DNA of 54,997 bases from Nitrosomonas sp. (GCA_024281695.1 JAMXAE010000004.1:1-54997); one strand, 5' to 3'; shown: positions 29,147 to 38,997, counted from the first letter of the stretch. Notes: generated by a model not told the origin, from the letters alone. Numbers and translations are program-made.

Positions 29147-29413
29147 TGACAATCACCTAATTGGAAAGAATATTAACGGAAGCGAAAGATAGCACCCTTT
29201 CTATATAAACGAAAATACTGTTTAGTTAGATAATTATATTATTAGGTTATATAGATGATTTAATAAAGTGAGCGCCTTGCTGAACAAGAGAATCATCTGC
29301 GCCATGGAGATGGTGGATAGGTTGTACCGTATAAGATAAAAAAGAAGTGGGAAAAATCAACACCAAATCTACTAACTACTACATGACTACAAATGCTTCT
29401 GTAATCATTCTCC

Positions 29414-30646
29414 TTAGCTCAATTCGATTTTGATTTTGGCTATACGCGCTTCGCGTACTTTAGAATTTATTGTGGAGGGTAGCTCTTTGGAATCTATAAA
29501 TTTCCGATTTAATTCGGCGGCAATTGCACCAGCATCTACACTTTTAGCTGCAAAAAAAGCTTTTTGCAATCGTTCAACTTGTAAATAAGGTTTTGCAGTA
29601 TAGCCCGCACGTCCATGAAAATCACACGCACAAGTTTGCAAAAACTCTTCGAATCTTCCAGGTTTCCGATAAGCATCAACCGCCTGCAGCATGTCAGCAA
29701 TAGTCGATGACTTGAGTTCTTCGGCCCGATGAACATCGCCGTGATATCGGGCAACCAATAAAGCAAGATCACGGCAATCCTTGGGAACGCGAATACGTTC
29801 ACATAAATCTCGCGTCAAACGAATACTGCGCGCTTCGTGACCAATATGACGCGGCCACTCCGTGGGAGATGTCGTACCTTTGCCTACATCATGCATCAGT
29901 GTGGCAAAACGCACAGGCAACGAATAATTTTTTTTAGCAGCGTAATCAATCGCCAGCATGACATGTACACCGGTATCAATTTCAGGATGTGCATGAACCG
30001 GTTGCGGAACGCCAAACAACATATCGACTTCGGGCATGACACGCGCTAGGGCACCACATTCGCGCAGTATATAAAACATTCTTGAGGGATTATTTTCCAT
30101 TAATCCTCTCGAAAGCTCTTGCCACACACGCTCTGGCACCAAGGCGTCTACTTCGCCGTTATGTACCATGTCATTCATCAATGCCAGCGTTTCTGGTGCA
30201 ATGCGGAAACTAAAGCGCGCGGCAAAGCGTGCAGCGCGCAGAATACGCACGGGATCTTCAGAGAAGGCGGGACTAACATGGCGCAGTATGCCAGCTTCCA
30301 GATCAGCGACGCCATTAAAGGGATCGATGATATTACCTGCTTCATCTTTGGCAATCGAATTGATGGTTAAATCGCGCCGGGCTAAATCTTCTTGCAAGGT
30401 AACCTGAGGAGATGCAAACACCTCAAATCCTTTATATCCAAGGGAAATTTTTCTTTCAGTACGAGCTAACGCATACTGCTCATGGGTTTGAGGATGCAAA
30501 AAAACCGGAAAATCTTTACCGACAGGGCGATAACCCAATCGCGCCATTTCCTCTGGCGAAGCGCCCACAACAACATAATCATGATCTTTTACAGTGAGCC
30601 CCAACAGCTCATCGCGAACAGAACCACCCACCAGATAAGTTTTCAA
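29414..30646 (-). CDS. cca: CCA-adding tRNA nucleotidyltransferase with HD domain
   Basis: A 410-residue enzyme that builds or repairs the CCA end of tRNAs. The nucleotidyltransferase head is at YLVGGSVRDELLGL with metal-binding DHD (VKDHDYVVV); RRDLTINSIAKD and RILRAARFAARFSF are the ATP/CTP selection regions. A phosphohydrolase HD domain follows (VRFATLMHDVGKGTT), as in the E. coli-type enzyme. It is separated by 267 bases from the sulfur cluster that follows on the same strand. Confidence 0.96.
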   Translation of the reverse strand: MKTYLVGGSVRDELLGLTVKDHDYVVVGASPEEMARLGYRPVGKDFPVFLHPQTHEQYALARTERKISLGYKGFEVFASPQVTLQEDLARRDLTINSIAKDEAGNIIDPFNGVADLEAGILRHVSPAFSEDPVRILRAARFAARFSFRIAPETLALMNDMVHNGEVDALVPERVWQELSRGLMENNPSRMFYILRECGALARVMPEVDMLFGVPQPVHAHPEIDTGVHVMLAIDYAAKKNYSLPVRFATLMHDVGKGTTSPTEWPRHIGHEARSIRLTRDLCERIRVPKDCRDLALLVARYHGDVHRAEELKSSTIADMLQAVDAYRKPGRFEEFLQTCACDFHGRAGYTAKPYLQVERLQKAFFAAKSVDAGAIAAELNRKFIDSKELPSTINSKVREARIAKIKIELS

Positions 30647-30682
30647 TGATTTGTTCTAAAAGCTGAAATGTGAGAATTATTA

Positions 30683-30725
30683 AGCAGATGATTTTTCATC
30701 CTATCTGGTAAAAACATCATCTGCT
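30683..30725 (-). terminator. Putative terminator after the P460-family gene
   Basis: AGCAGATGAT (30683-30692) pairs perfectly over 10 bp with ATCATCTGCT (30716-30725), 16 bases after the cytochrome stop on the minus strand. The T tract is weak. Confidence 0.5.
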
Positions 30726-30740
30726 CAAATTACTATTAAC

Positions 30741-31265
30741 TTACTGTTTTTTCACAAAATCCACTAATTTTTGATAGGTAAACAAGTAATCTTGCCCTTG
30801 TAAAGGTGTATGGCACTGAACGCAGTTTAGATCATTGCTTTTCGCAGTGCCATCAGGATTATAAACAGCAAATCCCCAATCACCGGTACGATTCTCTTTT
30901 GGGAAAGCAGCATCCCAATTATTTCTGTTCTCCATCACCGCAACTGCTGCCAATGAGTCAATTTCAAAAATACCATCACTGCCGGGAATAGGTTTGCCAT
31001 CAGCACCTTTTTTAGGAGTATAAATTTCCATAATCATGACAGAACCGGAAGCACTTTTCTTACCTTGGGTATAACTGGAAATCGCAGTATCGTTGGCATA
31101 TAGTTTAGCAACCTGAGTTTGATTGGCACGATTCATAGTTGCATATTTTGTAAAAGTTTTTTCATAGCCTTCAGGAAATTTAACGTGTTCAGGATCTCCA
31201 CCCGCATAGGCATACAGAGGTGCTATGGTCAGTAATGCGGCAATTGCTTTCAAAGTATATTTCAT
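30741..31265 (-). CDS. Cytochrome P460-family protein lacking the cross-link lysine
   Basis: A 174-residue periplasmic protein (signal peptide to about 21, AYA-GG) with one haem motif, CVQCH, at 148-152 near the C terminus, as in cytochrome P460 and cytochrome c'-beta. P460 oxidises hydroxylamine and NO in ammonia oxidisers. Aligned by memory to the Nitrosomonas europaea P460, the block GSVMIMEI (74-81) matches GTVTVKEL, so the lysine that cross-links the haem is replaced by Met79, and the position of the key Glu (about 108) is Val. This favours a c'-beta-like gas-binding role over P460 catalysis. AAGGAGAG before ATG 31265 is a strong ribosome site. Confidence 0.85.
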   Translation of the reverse strand: MKYTLKAIAALLTIAPLYAYAGGDPEHVKFPEGYEKTFTKYATMNRANQTQVAKLYANDTAISSYTQGKKSASGSVMIMEIYTPKKGADGKPIPGSDGIFEIDSLAAVAVMENRNNWDAAFPKENRTGDWGFAVYNPDGTAKSNDLNCVQCHTPLQGQDYLFTYQKLVDFVKKQ

Positions 31266-31646
31266 GTTTTCTCTCCTTCTTAGAATGATTCTGGGTAAAA
31301 CGAGATTCGGGTGACTATCATACCGTATTAACCAATAAATTTTGATGGGTTAATGAATGTTCTTAGGTTTATCTCAGTTTTTTTAGTTAAATTGTTTGCA
31401 ATCCATTATTTAAGTCGTTTTTGTAAGTTTGTTTCCACATTAAACTCAAGGACTGATCGCCAATATTGCGTATGGTTACCATGGGAATAATCCAAGAAAG
31501 CTGAAGTCAACCATTATGATGCCGTAAATAATTTATTCCGATATTTTACGCATCTCCAGGAGATACAATTTTGAACTCAGAAGAAATTCTGATGCGCTAA
31601 TAAAACTCGGATCAGCACTACATTTAATTTTTAAACCGAGGCTCAA
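31266..31646. other. Divergent intergenic region
   Basis: It separates the divergent P460-family and HDOD genes and must hold both promoters. No gene or clear -35/-10 pair was identified by eye. Confidence 0.5.
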
Positions 31647-32489
31647 ATGGATCCACTCACGATAGTAACCAGCGTACGCTCAATTTTTTCCTTACCTGAT
31701 GCTGTGATTCGCGTGAACGACTTGATCGATTCAGGAGATGCAACCAATACTGAATTAGAGCGGGCTATTTTAAGCGACCCTGCATTAACAGCAAAATTAT
31801 TGAAATTTGCAAACAGCTCTTATTTCGGTTTTTCTGGAAAAGTTGAAACTGTTTTAAAAGCAATTTCCATCATTGGACATAAAGAACTACGTAATCTAGT
31901 CATTGCAACATCAGTAACATCGACATTTAAGGGCATCCCCTCTCATTTGATCGATATGAATACATTTTGGAGTCACAGTGTCACTTGCGGAGTCACTGCA
32001 CGTTTATTAGCCTCCAGTGTAAACAGCAGAGAACGCTTTTTTATTACCGGTTTGCTACACGGTGTTGGTCGACTGATACTCTTCAGTCAGTACCCCAAAG
32101 AATCTGCAAAAGTATTGAGCTGTATGAGTCAAGGTGAAGATGCTGTAACCCATACAGAGCTCAAAATTTTTGGTTTTACACATGCCCAATTAGGTGCCGA
32201 ACTTCTAAGGCAATGGCGGTTACCGGCTAATATTTGGAAGACAGTTGAATTCCAATTGGATCCTCTGAAGGACGAATTCTACAAATATGATGCTAGTACG
32301 CTTTGCGCAGCAGTCAATATCGCTAATTTCATTCAACCTTGCACTAATCAACAAGAAAGTTCTGAAAAGAAAATACCCACTCAAGCATTCGAAGCTTGGA
32401 ATTTGCTCAGCTTATCGCCTGGAATTATAGAATCGATAATTACCGTGACTAAATTACAAGTTAATGAAGTGTTAAGTATCGTCAGATGA
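31647..32489 (+). CDS. HDOD domain protein
   Basis: A 280-residue protein with an HDOD domain over most of its length (LPDAVIRVNDLIDSGDATNTELERAI, DPALTAKLLKFANSSYFG, TVLKAISIIGHKELRNLVIA). The family resembles HD phosphohydrolases but lacks the metal residues: here the HD position reads HG (LLHGVGRL). Such proteins are used in signalling. Its end overlaps the convergent gene by 18 bases. Confidence 0.9.
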   Translation: MDPLTIVTSVRSIFSLPDAVIRVNDLIDSGDATNTELERAILSDPALTAKLLKFANSSYFGFSGKVETVLKAISIIGHKELRNLVIATSVTSTFKGIPSHLIDMNTFWSHSVTCGVTARLLASSVNSRERFFITGLLHGVGRLILFSQYPKESAKVLSCMSQGEDAVTHTELKIFGFTHAQLGAELLRQWRLPANIWKTVEFQLDPLKDEFYKYDASTLCAAVNIANFIQPCTNQQESSEKKIPTQAFEAWNLLSLSPGIIESIITVTKLQVNEVLSIVR

Positions 32490-33010
32490 TCGTCGCTTTA
32501 ACACCTCATTAATACCTTCGATTGCCCTGACCTTGTTCCTTTCTGTCACGATCCCCTTGATCATCTCGTACTTGCCTCGATTCTTATCATTGTCACGCCC
32601 ATGATTGTCGCGATCGCCACGTCTGCCTTGATTGCTATCATCAGAGTATCGATGTGCGTCACTGTTGCGTTCTGAGTGATTGCGCCAGTTATTATGATCG
32701 TGATCTCGTCCTAAAGCAGGATGCCCATCGGGGTAGTTATTCTGACTGTGATAATGCGGCAAATAAACGTTGTTGTACCAGTCTCTCTGTACAAAATAAA
32801 CTGGCTGATTGCAGGCATTGTAGCGATAACAGTATTTATTCCATCTCTTAGCATGACCGGGCGGCACATAGAGATAAACTGGTTGCTGTTGAATGGGCAA
32901 CGTTGGGCGGCATGATCAAAACAGGTTCAGGGTAAATCAATTGAGGTCTGAGATAGTAATTACCCAGGTTGATTTGGCCATAAAAAATAACCCATTTAGC
33001 TCCTATTCAC
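32472..33010 (-). pseudogene. Frameshifted His/Asp/Asn/Arg-rich exported-type protein
   Basis: From ATG 32900 a 142-residue frame encodes VYLYVPPGHAKRWNKYCYRY and QPVYFVQRDWYNNVYLPHY, typical of a betaproteobacterial family of unknown function, then a low-complexity tail rich in H, D, N, R and G. Family members have more sequence before this. The matching upstream part (FYGQINLGNYYLRPQLIYPEP) is present in another frame from about 33000 to 32895, joined by gttgccc where gtgccc would keep the frame, and an in-frame TGA lies just above it. The gene thus looks broken near 32895 with its signal peptide missing. A sequencing error is possible. Confidence 0.6.
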
Positions 33011-33142
33011 TTAATATTGAGGTCAATAACGATAATGTGCCGAATATCCGCTTGCATCTTCCCTGTTTGCGAGACTAGCGTCAAGATGTGCTCTTTCTGC
33101 CAAAATGATTATTCAAATGAACGAAAACCACCAGTATCGCCT

Positions 33143-34230
33143 CTATTTGTTGAACAGCATTACCAGTAAACCACATGTGATAAATCCAGTGAGTACTAAC
33201 AGACGCACCCGATTGGTAGTTGGCCGAACTTCAAGCCACCGATACTGGCACCTACTGCCAAAAGTAATCCGAATAAATGAATGATGGATTGGTGGGGTAA
33301 AAATCGAAAGAATACCGCATTGATCACCAGAGATATGGAGAAATGAACCAGGAATATAGAATAGGAAGCGCGCCCAATGTAGGACAAATAGCCGGGTACG
33401 AGTTTACTCTCCATGACACCATAATATCGAGCCAATCCCAGTATCAACATGACACCGCCTGCGACAGCTATGCGTGAACGGAAATCGATTGTTAATGTAA
33501 CAAAAATCAGTGTAGTTAATATGAGGAACCAAAAAATACGATGCTGACTAAGCGATGCCCAATAAATCAGAATTCCAAGACCATAGGAACCAAAATAATA
33601 TAAAGCCGTTTCATCCCAGTAACTGTCCCGATTAAAGAAAAATAAAGAAATTGTTGTTAAGCTTACAATTAAAATGAGGCTGATCGTTTGCAAACCGGAA
33701 TATTGAGTTTGAATTTGATTGGAAATCCATAACAACAGGATCGTCAGTACAAATAACTGAAAATCAATGGCAACGTACCAGATACCTGCCGATAACACCT
33801 CTTGATTAAGCAAGTCGTGCAACAGAAAAATGTGCGCGAAAAGTTGAAATAAATTAGGTGCAGCAGGAATAGATACATGACTCATCCAAATTCTGGCCAA
33901 TGCCGCACAACCCATCGCCACCATTAAAGCAGCCAGGTACGGTATGATTAATCGCAGATAGCGTTGCCGAATCAGTCTGATTGGTTCCTTAACCAGCGAT
34001 AGGCCTTGCGGCGCAAGTTTTGCAACAGATAGAAAACCGGCTATGACAAAAAACATTTGCACAGCCACTCTCCCATATTCACGCAACCAGTCAATCACAG
34101 CAGGAATCAATGGATAAGCAATATCCGACATGGGACCATAAATTGCGAGATGATGCATAACTATCAGTAAGCAGCAAATCGCTTTTAAAGCATCAATCAA
34201 TGGCATTCTTGATACATGATCAGCTTGCAT
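33143..34230 (-). pseudogene. Acyltransferase 3 family membrane protein, frameshifted near the C terminus
   Basis: The intact frame from 34230 (MQADHVSRMPLIDALKAICCLLIVMHHLAIYG) encodes a roughly ten-helix acyltransferase of the type that acetylates surface sugars or lipids; the catalytic His is in MHHLA. It stops at 33196 with an atypical end (GGLKFGQLPIGCVC). Shifting frame near 33230 restores a family-like end: RWLEVRPTTNRVRLLVLTGF then a final hydrophobic helix and stop at 33143. Residues lost are the last helix. The enzyme part is whole, so it may still work, or it may be a recent pseudogene or a sequencing error. Confidence 0.75.
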
Positions 34231-34392
34231 ATTCTGTCAATACACAGTCCAGGAAAATAACAGCAGATTCAAATATAATGATTCAAGCAGCATATTTTTA
34301 AAGATTAGCAGACGATACGATAAAGTGTCTTGCTTAATTGCTCTGACATACAATAATCTGTTCTTGACCATGGTAATGGAAGGAACAAAAAA

Positions 34393-34905
34393 ATGACTGA
34401 TACAAATCAAAATTGCTTCAACTTAGCCACCAGGGTGGGGAAACGCCTCTCTCAACATGAATGGATGTTGGTAACTGCCGAGTCTTGTACTGGTGGTTGG
34501 CTGGGCCAAGCTATTACCGCTGTGGCAGGTAGCTCAATCTGGTATGAAAGGGGATTTATTACTTATAGCAATATTTCTAAGTGTGAGATGCTAGGTGTCC
34601 AGCAAGCCACACTGGACCAATATGGTGCCGTATCCCCACAAATTGCACAGGAAATGGTCATGGGTGCACTTAACCGTAGTCACGCAAAAATTGGCGTATC
34701 GATTACCGGTATCGCAGGGCCTGATGGAGGCACTGCGACGAAACCAGTCGGAATGGTTTGCTTTGCCTGGGCGATCAAAAATAACTTAGTGCAGCAAGAA
34801 ACCTACTGCTTTGAAGGAAATCGCGAAAAGGTGAGACTGCTAGCAGTGGCTACAGCTTTGCAGGGAATATTGCATTTACTCAATGGCACCGCAACTGTAG
34901 CCTAA
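34393..34905 (+). CDS. pncC: Nicotinamide-nucleotide amidase (CinA C-terminal family)
   Basis: A 170-residue cytoplasmic enzyme that converts NMN to nicotinate mononucleotide, recycling NAD breakdown products. Family motifs: VTAESCTGGWLGQAITAVAGSSIWYERGFITYSN, and VSITGIAGPDGGTATKPVGMV. It is the stand-alone form without the CinA N-terminal domain. AAGGA lies before ATG 34393. Confidence 0.93.
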   Translation: MTDTNQNCFNLATRVGKRLSQHEWMLVTAESCTGGWLGQAITAVAGSSIWYERGFITYSNISKCEMLGVQQATLDQYGAVSPQIAQEMVMGALNRSHAKIGVSITGIAGPDGGTATKPVGMVCFAWAIKNNLVQQETYCFEGNREKVRLLAVATALQGILHLLNGTATVA

Positions 34906-34925
34906 GTTCAGAGAACATATTGCTT

Positions 34926-35546
34926 CTAATGCTCAGGCGATTGCTGACTGGTTTGAGTAATAATACGATCACAATAAGCAATAGCAATAGCTGAAAGTAA
35001 AAACGCCATGTGAATGCCTGTTTGTGCAAGTAGCGTTTTTTCGTCATAAGCACTGGCATTGATAAAAGTTTTTAGTAAGTGTATCGACGAAATTCCAATA
35101 ATCGCCGTCGCCAGCTTAACTTTTAAAACGGAAGCATTCACATGCGATAGCCATTCCGGTTGATCGGGATGTCCTTCCAGATTCATACGCGAAACAAAGG
35201 TTTCATAACCGCCGATAATAACCATTATCAACAGATTTGAAATCATCACCACATCAATCAGGCCCAAAACGACCAACATAATGGCCGTTTCAGTTAGCTT
35301 AGTGGGTCTTTCGGCGCCTTTAATCGTCACAGTATCGAGTATATGCTGTAATGCATTTGGATTACCCAAGACGGCACCGATCAAGTCAGATAATTCAACC
35401 CAGAAGTGAAACACATATACACATTGCGCCAATACCAGTCCCAGATATAAGGGCAACTGCAACCAGCGCGTTAAAAAAAGAAAATGCGCCATTGTTGAGG
35501 TTTTCTTAGCATCATTATGTTCAGATTTTTTTTCCATACCATTCAT
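34926..35546 (-). CDS. TIGR00645/YqhA family membrane protein
   Basis: A 206-residue inner membrane protein with about four helices (near 28-50, 88-115, 135-155 and 168-190). The stretch ETAIMLVVLGLIDVVMISNLLIMVIIGGYETFVSR is the family signature. Function unknown. It is convergent with pncC, 20 bases between the stops. Confidence 0.88.
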   Translation of the reverse strand: MNGMEKKSEHNDAKKTSTMAHFLFLTRWLQLPLYLGLVLAQCVYVFHFWVELSDLIGAVLGNPNALQHILDTVTIKGAERPTKLTETAIMLVVLGLIDVVMISNLLIMVIIGGYETFVSRMNLEGHPDQPEWLSHVNASVLKVKLATAIIGISSIHLLKTFINASAYDEKTLLAQTGIHMAFLLSAIAIAYCDRIITQTSQQSPEH

Positions 35547-35624
35547 AGTTATTTCAAGATTTAATAAATTTTTACAAAAAACCTCTCATCTTATTATTGA
35601 TGAAGAATTCTTTCTCCGAGTTTG

Positions 35625-35657
35625 AAAAAATTAAGAGTATCCAGCGACACTCTTAAT
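35625..35657 (-). terminator. Rho-independent terminator downstream of the RTX gene
   Basis: ATTAAGAGT (35630-35638) and ACTCTTAAT (35649-35657) form a perfect 9-bp stem with a 10-base loop; on the minus strand it is followed by a run of T. It lies 154 bases after the RTX gene stop. Confidence 0.78.
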
Positions 35658-35810
35658 TAACTTCGAATCTACTCACTACTCACCGTCAATTGTTGGATTG
35701 TACAAAGAAACGAGAATTGGAGAAGCATCTAGGAAATTATCACAAAGAAGTGATAATACCCCAGCACCCTCGCGAAAATTAACTGGGGATACTGGGGGAT
35801 AAATATCAGA

Positions 35811-38249
35811 TTAAATAATTGCAAAGTCTGCAGCTGTCATAACAGGTATTCCCGTTAATGATGCAAACACTATCTGCGCTCCAACACCATTCCCATCTGC
35901 ATCGTAATAAAGATTCCCATTGGTGGTATCGTAAATCAGATAATCATTATTATCCAAAGCAACTGCACCCGGGGCGGAAACGAAGGTACCCCCTGGAATA
36001 GCGCCTGTCGTGGTGAATTGAGTAAAAATGGCATTTTCCAATTGAATGGAATCATCGGCGGCGACAAAATCAGTAATAATATCCACATTCGTGGCTGAAT
36101 TCAGCGCGGTATCAAATACAAAGAAATCGGTACCATTTCCGCCAGAAACAGTATCAGAACCAGCTGCTCCAATCAGCGTGTCATTACCCAAGCCCCCGTT
36201 AAGTGTATTATCTTTGCTATTGCCAGTTATCGTATTATTTAACGAATTACCTAATCCGGAGGTTGCTGTACCTGCTAATTGCAGTTTCTCAACATTCGCA
36301 CCCAGCGTATGCGTCGTTAAATAACTGATCACAAGATCGGTCCCGCCACCTCCAGCTTCTGTATAAGTATCCCCAGCATTTTCAATAAGATAGACATCAT
36401 TTCCGCCACCGCCCGTCATACTGTCATTACCTTCACCACCGTTAAAGGTATCATTGCCTGCGTTTCCTGTCATCGCGTCAGCAAATTGCGTGCCTTGCAA
36501 AATATCGTTTCCGGCGGTGCCAGTAATCGCAATTGGCGCTGCTGGTGCTGCGCCATCATTATCGATAAGGGTAGCGGTAGCCGAAGCTGTACCGATGGTA
36601 GCATTGACGGCACCACTTAAGTTGAGTGTAAAGTTTTCAAGGGCTTCGGCATTGACATTATCAACTAAAGCAATTCGGACAGTTTTAGATACTTCACCGG
36701 GAATAAAAACCAAGGTTCCAGTGGTATATACATAATCCGAGTTATAAACAGCAGTACCATTGGAAGTACTATAGTTTATGCGGGCACCGCCGATACTGGG
36801 TGCAGTCAGCGTAACCTGAAAGTCAATATATCCTTTATCTTCCGATGCTGCGACATTGGCTACATTGATTGTCGGTGAAGCAACTCTAGCTTTATCATTA
36901 CCGGCGATAACTACATGGGCACGCGCATCTCCCAAAGTAGCCCCGACTGGATTGGTTAATACCACATCGAATAGCTCCGCATCTTCAACTTTGGTATCGT
37001 TCAGTAGTCCAAATGTAACTGTTTTTGCAGTCTCCCCAGGCGCAAATGCAATCGTGCCAAGCTGGAGATTGCGATAATCACTGTTATTCCCGGCGGTCAC
37101 ATTCTGCCCGGTAACATTAAACGTAACACCGCCGGTGCTGGGTTTGTTCAGAATGACGGTGACAGTCGTTGTCTTATCAGTCTCATCAACGATAGCATCA
37201 GTAATCGTCGCAACCGGGGTACCGGATGGCGCATCGTTGTCAATGACGGTCGCCAATGCAGAGGTGTCCGCAATGGTAGCATTAGCACTCGGTGTGTACA
37301 GATCAAGCGTGAAATTCTCAATGGCTTCAACCGTAAAACCATCAAACATAGTGACACGCACGGTTTTAACCATTTCACCAGGTGCAAACGTTAAAGTTCC
37401 AGTGGTATATACATAATCCGAGTTATAAACAGCAGTACCATTGGAAGTGGCATAATTGACTTTCACCGTGCCCGTATTGGGAGCATCCAAACGAACCAGA
37501 AAGTCCGCATACGTTTGCGATTCATCCACCACAATGTCGTCAACGGAAATACTGGAGTTATTCACCGGTGCCGCATCATTCTCAAAAATGATCGCCGTAC
37601 CGTTCGGATCCAGCGTGGTTGCATTGGTAATGCCGGATAGTACTAAATTAAATGCTTCAGAAGCTTCACCTGGCGGTAGTGTATTGTCATTGATCAAGGT
37701 GACCTTAACTGTTTTCGCGGTTTCTCCCGGTGCAAAACTCAGCGAACCATTCTTGGTAACAAAATCTGAGCCCGCAACCGCTGTTCCATTCTGTGTGGCA
37801 TAATTCATCGATACAACGCTGGTCGATGGCTTGTTGAGTGTAATCACAAACGTGGCTTCTTTGGTCGCTTCATCAACGGTATAGTCGTTGATCGAAACTA
37901 TCGGGGTACCGGATGGCGCATCGTTGTCAATGACGGTCGCCAATGCAGAGGTGTCCGCAATGGTAGCATTAGCACTCGGTGTGTACAGATCAAGCGTGAA
38001 ATTCTCAATGGCTTCGGCAATCGCGTTGTTGATGATAGGAACACTAACATTTTTAGATACTTCACCAGGTGCAAACGTTAAAGTTCCAGTGGTATATACA
38101 TAATCTGAGTTATAAACAGCAGTACCATTGGAAGTGGCATAATTAACCGTTACTGGGGAAGCATTCGCTGCATCCAGCCAGACAGTAAAAATTGCAAACG
38201 CGTTGGTTTCATCGACATAAACGTCATCCACTAAAATATTACTCATCAT
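35811..38249 (-). CDS. Calx-beta and RTX repeat protein, probable type I secretion substrate
   Basis: An 812-residue acidic protein without an N-terminal signal peptide. About five Calx-beta modules of 110-120 residues cover residues 1-570, each ending in a VIDND or similar turn and containing TSNGTAVYNSDYVYTTGTL or a variant. Calcium-binding RTX repeats follow at about 580-690 (GNDTFNGGEGNDSMTGGGGND, GGLGNDTLIG), then a C-terminal type I secretion signal-like region (DYLIYDTTNGNLYYDADGNG). Such proteins leave the cell through an ABC/TolC channel and act in adhesion or calcium-dependent surface structure. No type I secretion genes are in the window. Two modules are nearly identical in DNA. 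Confidence 0.9.
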   Translation of the reverse strand: MMSNILVDDVYVDETNAFAIFTVWLDAANASPVTVNYATSNGTAVYNSDYVYTTGTLTFAPGEVSKNVSVPIINNAIAEAIENFTLDLYTPSANATIADTSALATVIDNDAPSGTPIVSINDYTVDEATKEATFVITLNKPSTSVVSMNYATQNGTAVAGSDFVTKNGSLSFAPGETAKTVKVTLINDNTLPPGEASEAFNLVLSGITNATTLDPNGTAIIFENDAAPVNNSSISVDDIVVDESQTYADFLVRLDAPNTGTVKVNYATSNGTAVYNSDYVYTTGTLTFAPGEMVKTVRVTMFDGFTVEAIENFTLDLYTPSANATIADTSALATVIDNDAPSGTPVATITDAIVDETDKTTTVTVILNKPSTGGVTFNVTGQNVTAGNNSDYRNLQLGTIAFAPGETAKTVTFGLLNDTKVEDAELFDVVLTNPVGATLGDARAHVVIAGNDKARVASPTINVANVAASEDKGYIDFQVTLTAPSIGGARINYSTSNGTAVYNSDYVYTTGTLVFIPGEVSKTVRIALVDNVNAEALENFTLNLSGAVNATIGTASATATLIDNDGAAPAAPIAITGTAGNDILQGTQFADAMTGNAGNDTFNGGEGNDSMTGGGGNDVYLIENAGDTYTEAGGGGTDLVISYLTTHTLGANVEKLQLAGTATSGLGNSLNNTITGNSKDNTLNGGLGNDTLIGAAGSDTVSGGNGTDFFVFDTALNSATNVDIITDFVAADDSIQLENAIFTQFTTTGAIPGGTFVSAPGAVALDNNDYLIYDTTNGNLYYDADGNGVGAQIVFASLTGIPVMTAADFAII
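37215..37457. repeat. Duplicated Calx-beta module, copy 1
   Basis: The 114 bases at 37215-37328 appear identical to 37902-38015, and the 84 bases at 37374-37457 match 38061-38144 with one difference (taatccgag/taatctgag). The offset is 687 bases, or 229 codons, meaning two modules moved together. Confidence 0.9.
37902..38144. repeat. Duplicated Calx-beta module, copy 2
   Basis: Second copy of the tract at 37215-37457. A shorter related tract occurs near 36715-36775 in the fifth module (ttccagtggtatatacataa). The stretch between the paired blocks (38016-38060) has diverged. Confidence 0.9.
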
Positions 38250-38997
38250 TCCACCCTGTTCGTTATTAAAAATTCACGTTTCTTTATAAAAAACAATATG
38301 AATTTATGGTTAATTTCATTCTTATTTATTAATAAATCTTACTAATTAATCGATCAAGCTCCTTTGATAGCGTTCTCAGTTTATCAAAATATTCATAGTA
38401 GGAAGAAAGTCATTTGTCCCTGGCAATCAATTTATCTAATGATATTTATAGGTGAAATATCCCGATTTTTGATCGAATTGATTTAAGTTATTAAACTGAA
38501 AATGACAAGACACTCAGCGAGTGTCTCCTGTGACGATTGCGATTCACCTTGAATAATAAGAATCAGAACTCACTCAAATATTCTGATGATTGAGACAAAA
38601 ACTGACTGCTCTTTGTATAACTTAACTCAATCAGAATTTCCCTAGCAGGCCGTTGAGAAACTATCTGGAGTTCCCGCCGCAGTGTTAAAAATAGGCTAAA
38701 TACTCGTTAATTAAGTATAAATTGCGTTCTTTCACTTGCTCTTGTCTTGCATCGGCTGCCATACATTTTCCAAAAGCTTGCCAAAGTGTAAAAACATATA
38801 TACTAACAAAAGCTGGCCTGACGTCAGAGGATTATCGGCAGACTGCTTTTCCATGGCTATACTTAGATGGAATGTATCCGCGATCCATTACTTGCTTGTG
38901 CCGCTACACAGATCCAACTAGGTTTAGCGGCACTCAGTAAAAAAACAGCGGTAACATAATCTTGATTGGTTTGATATTACGGCAATCAACCCCTTGA
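38250..38997. other. Longest non-coding region, promoter side of the RTX gene
   Basis: No intact gene is recognised. An 8-bp hairpin with a 3-base loop (AGACACTC/GAGTGTCT, 38508-38526) lies 259 bases before the RTX start. A short plus-strand coding-like remnant near 38649-38699 (AVEKLSGVPAAVLKIG then stop) could be debris of a transposase or other gene. Frames of 61-72 codons at 38722-38940 match nothing known. Confidence 0.5.

Noticed and set aside
36046..38103. Several plus-strand frames opposite the RTX gene
   Set aside because: They mirror the repetitive composition of the real gene and have no start signals or family likeness.
37215..38144. Spaced direct repeats as a possible CRISPR or mobile array
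   Set aside because: The repeats are long, in frame, and encode Calx-beta modules; they are domain duplications.
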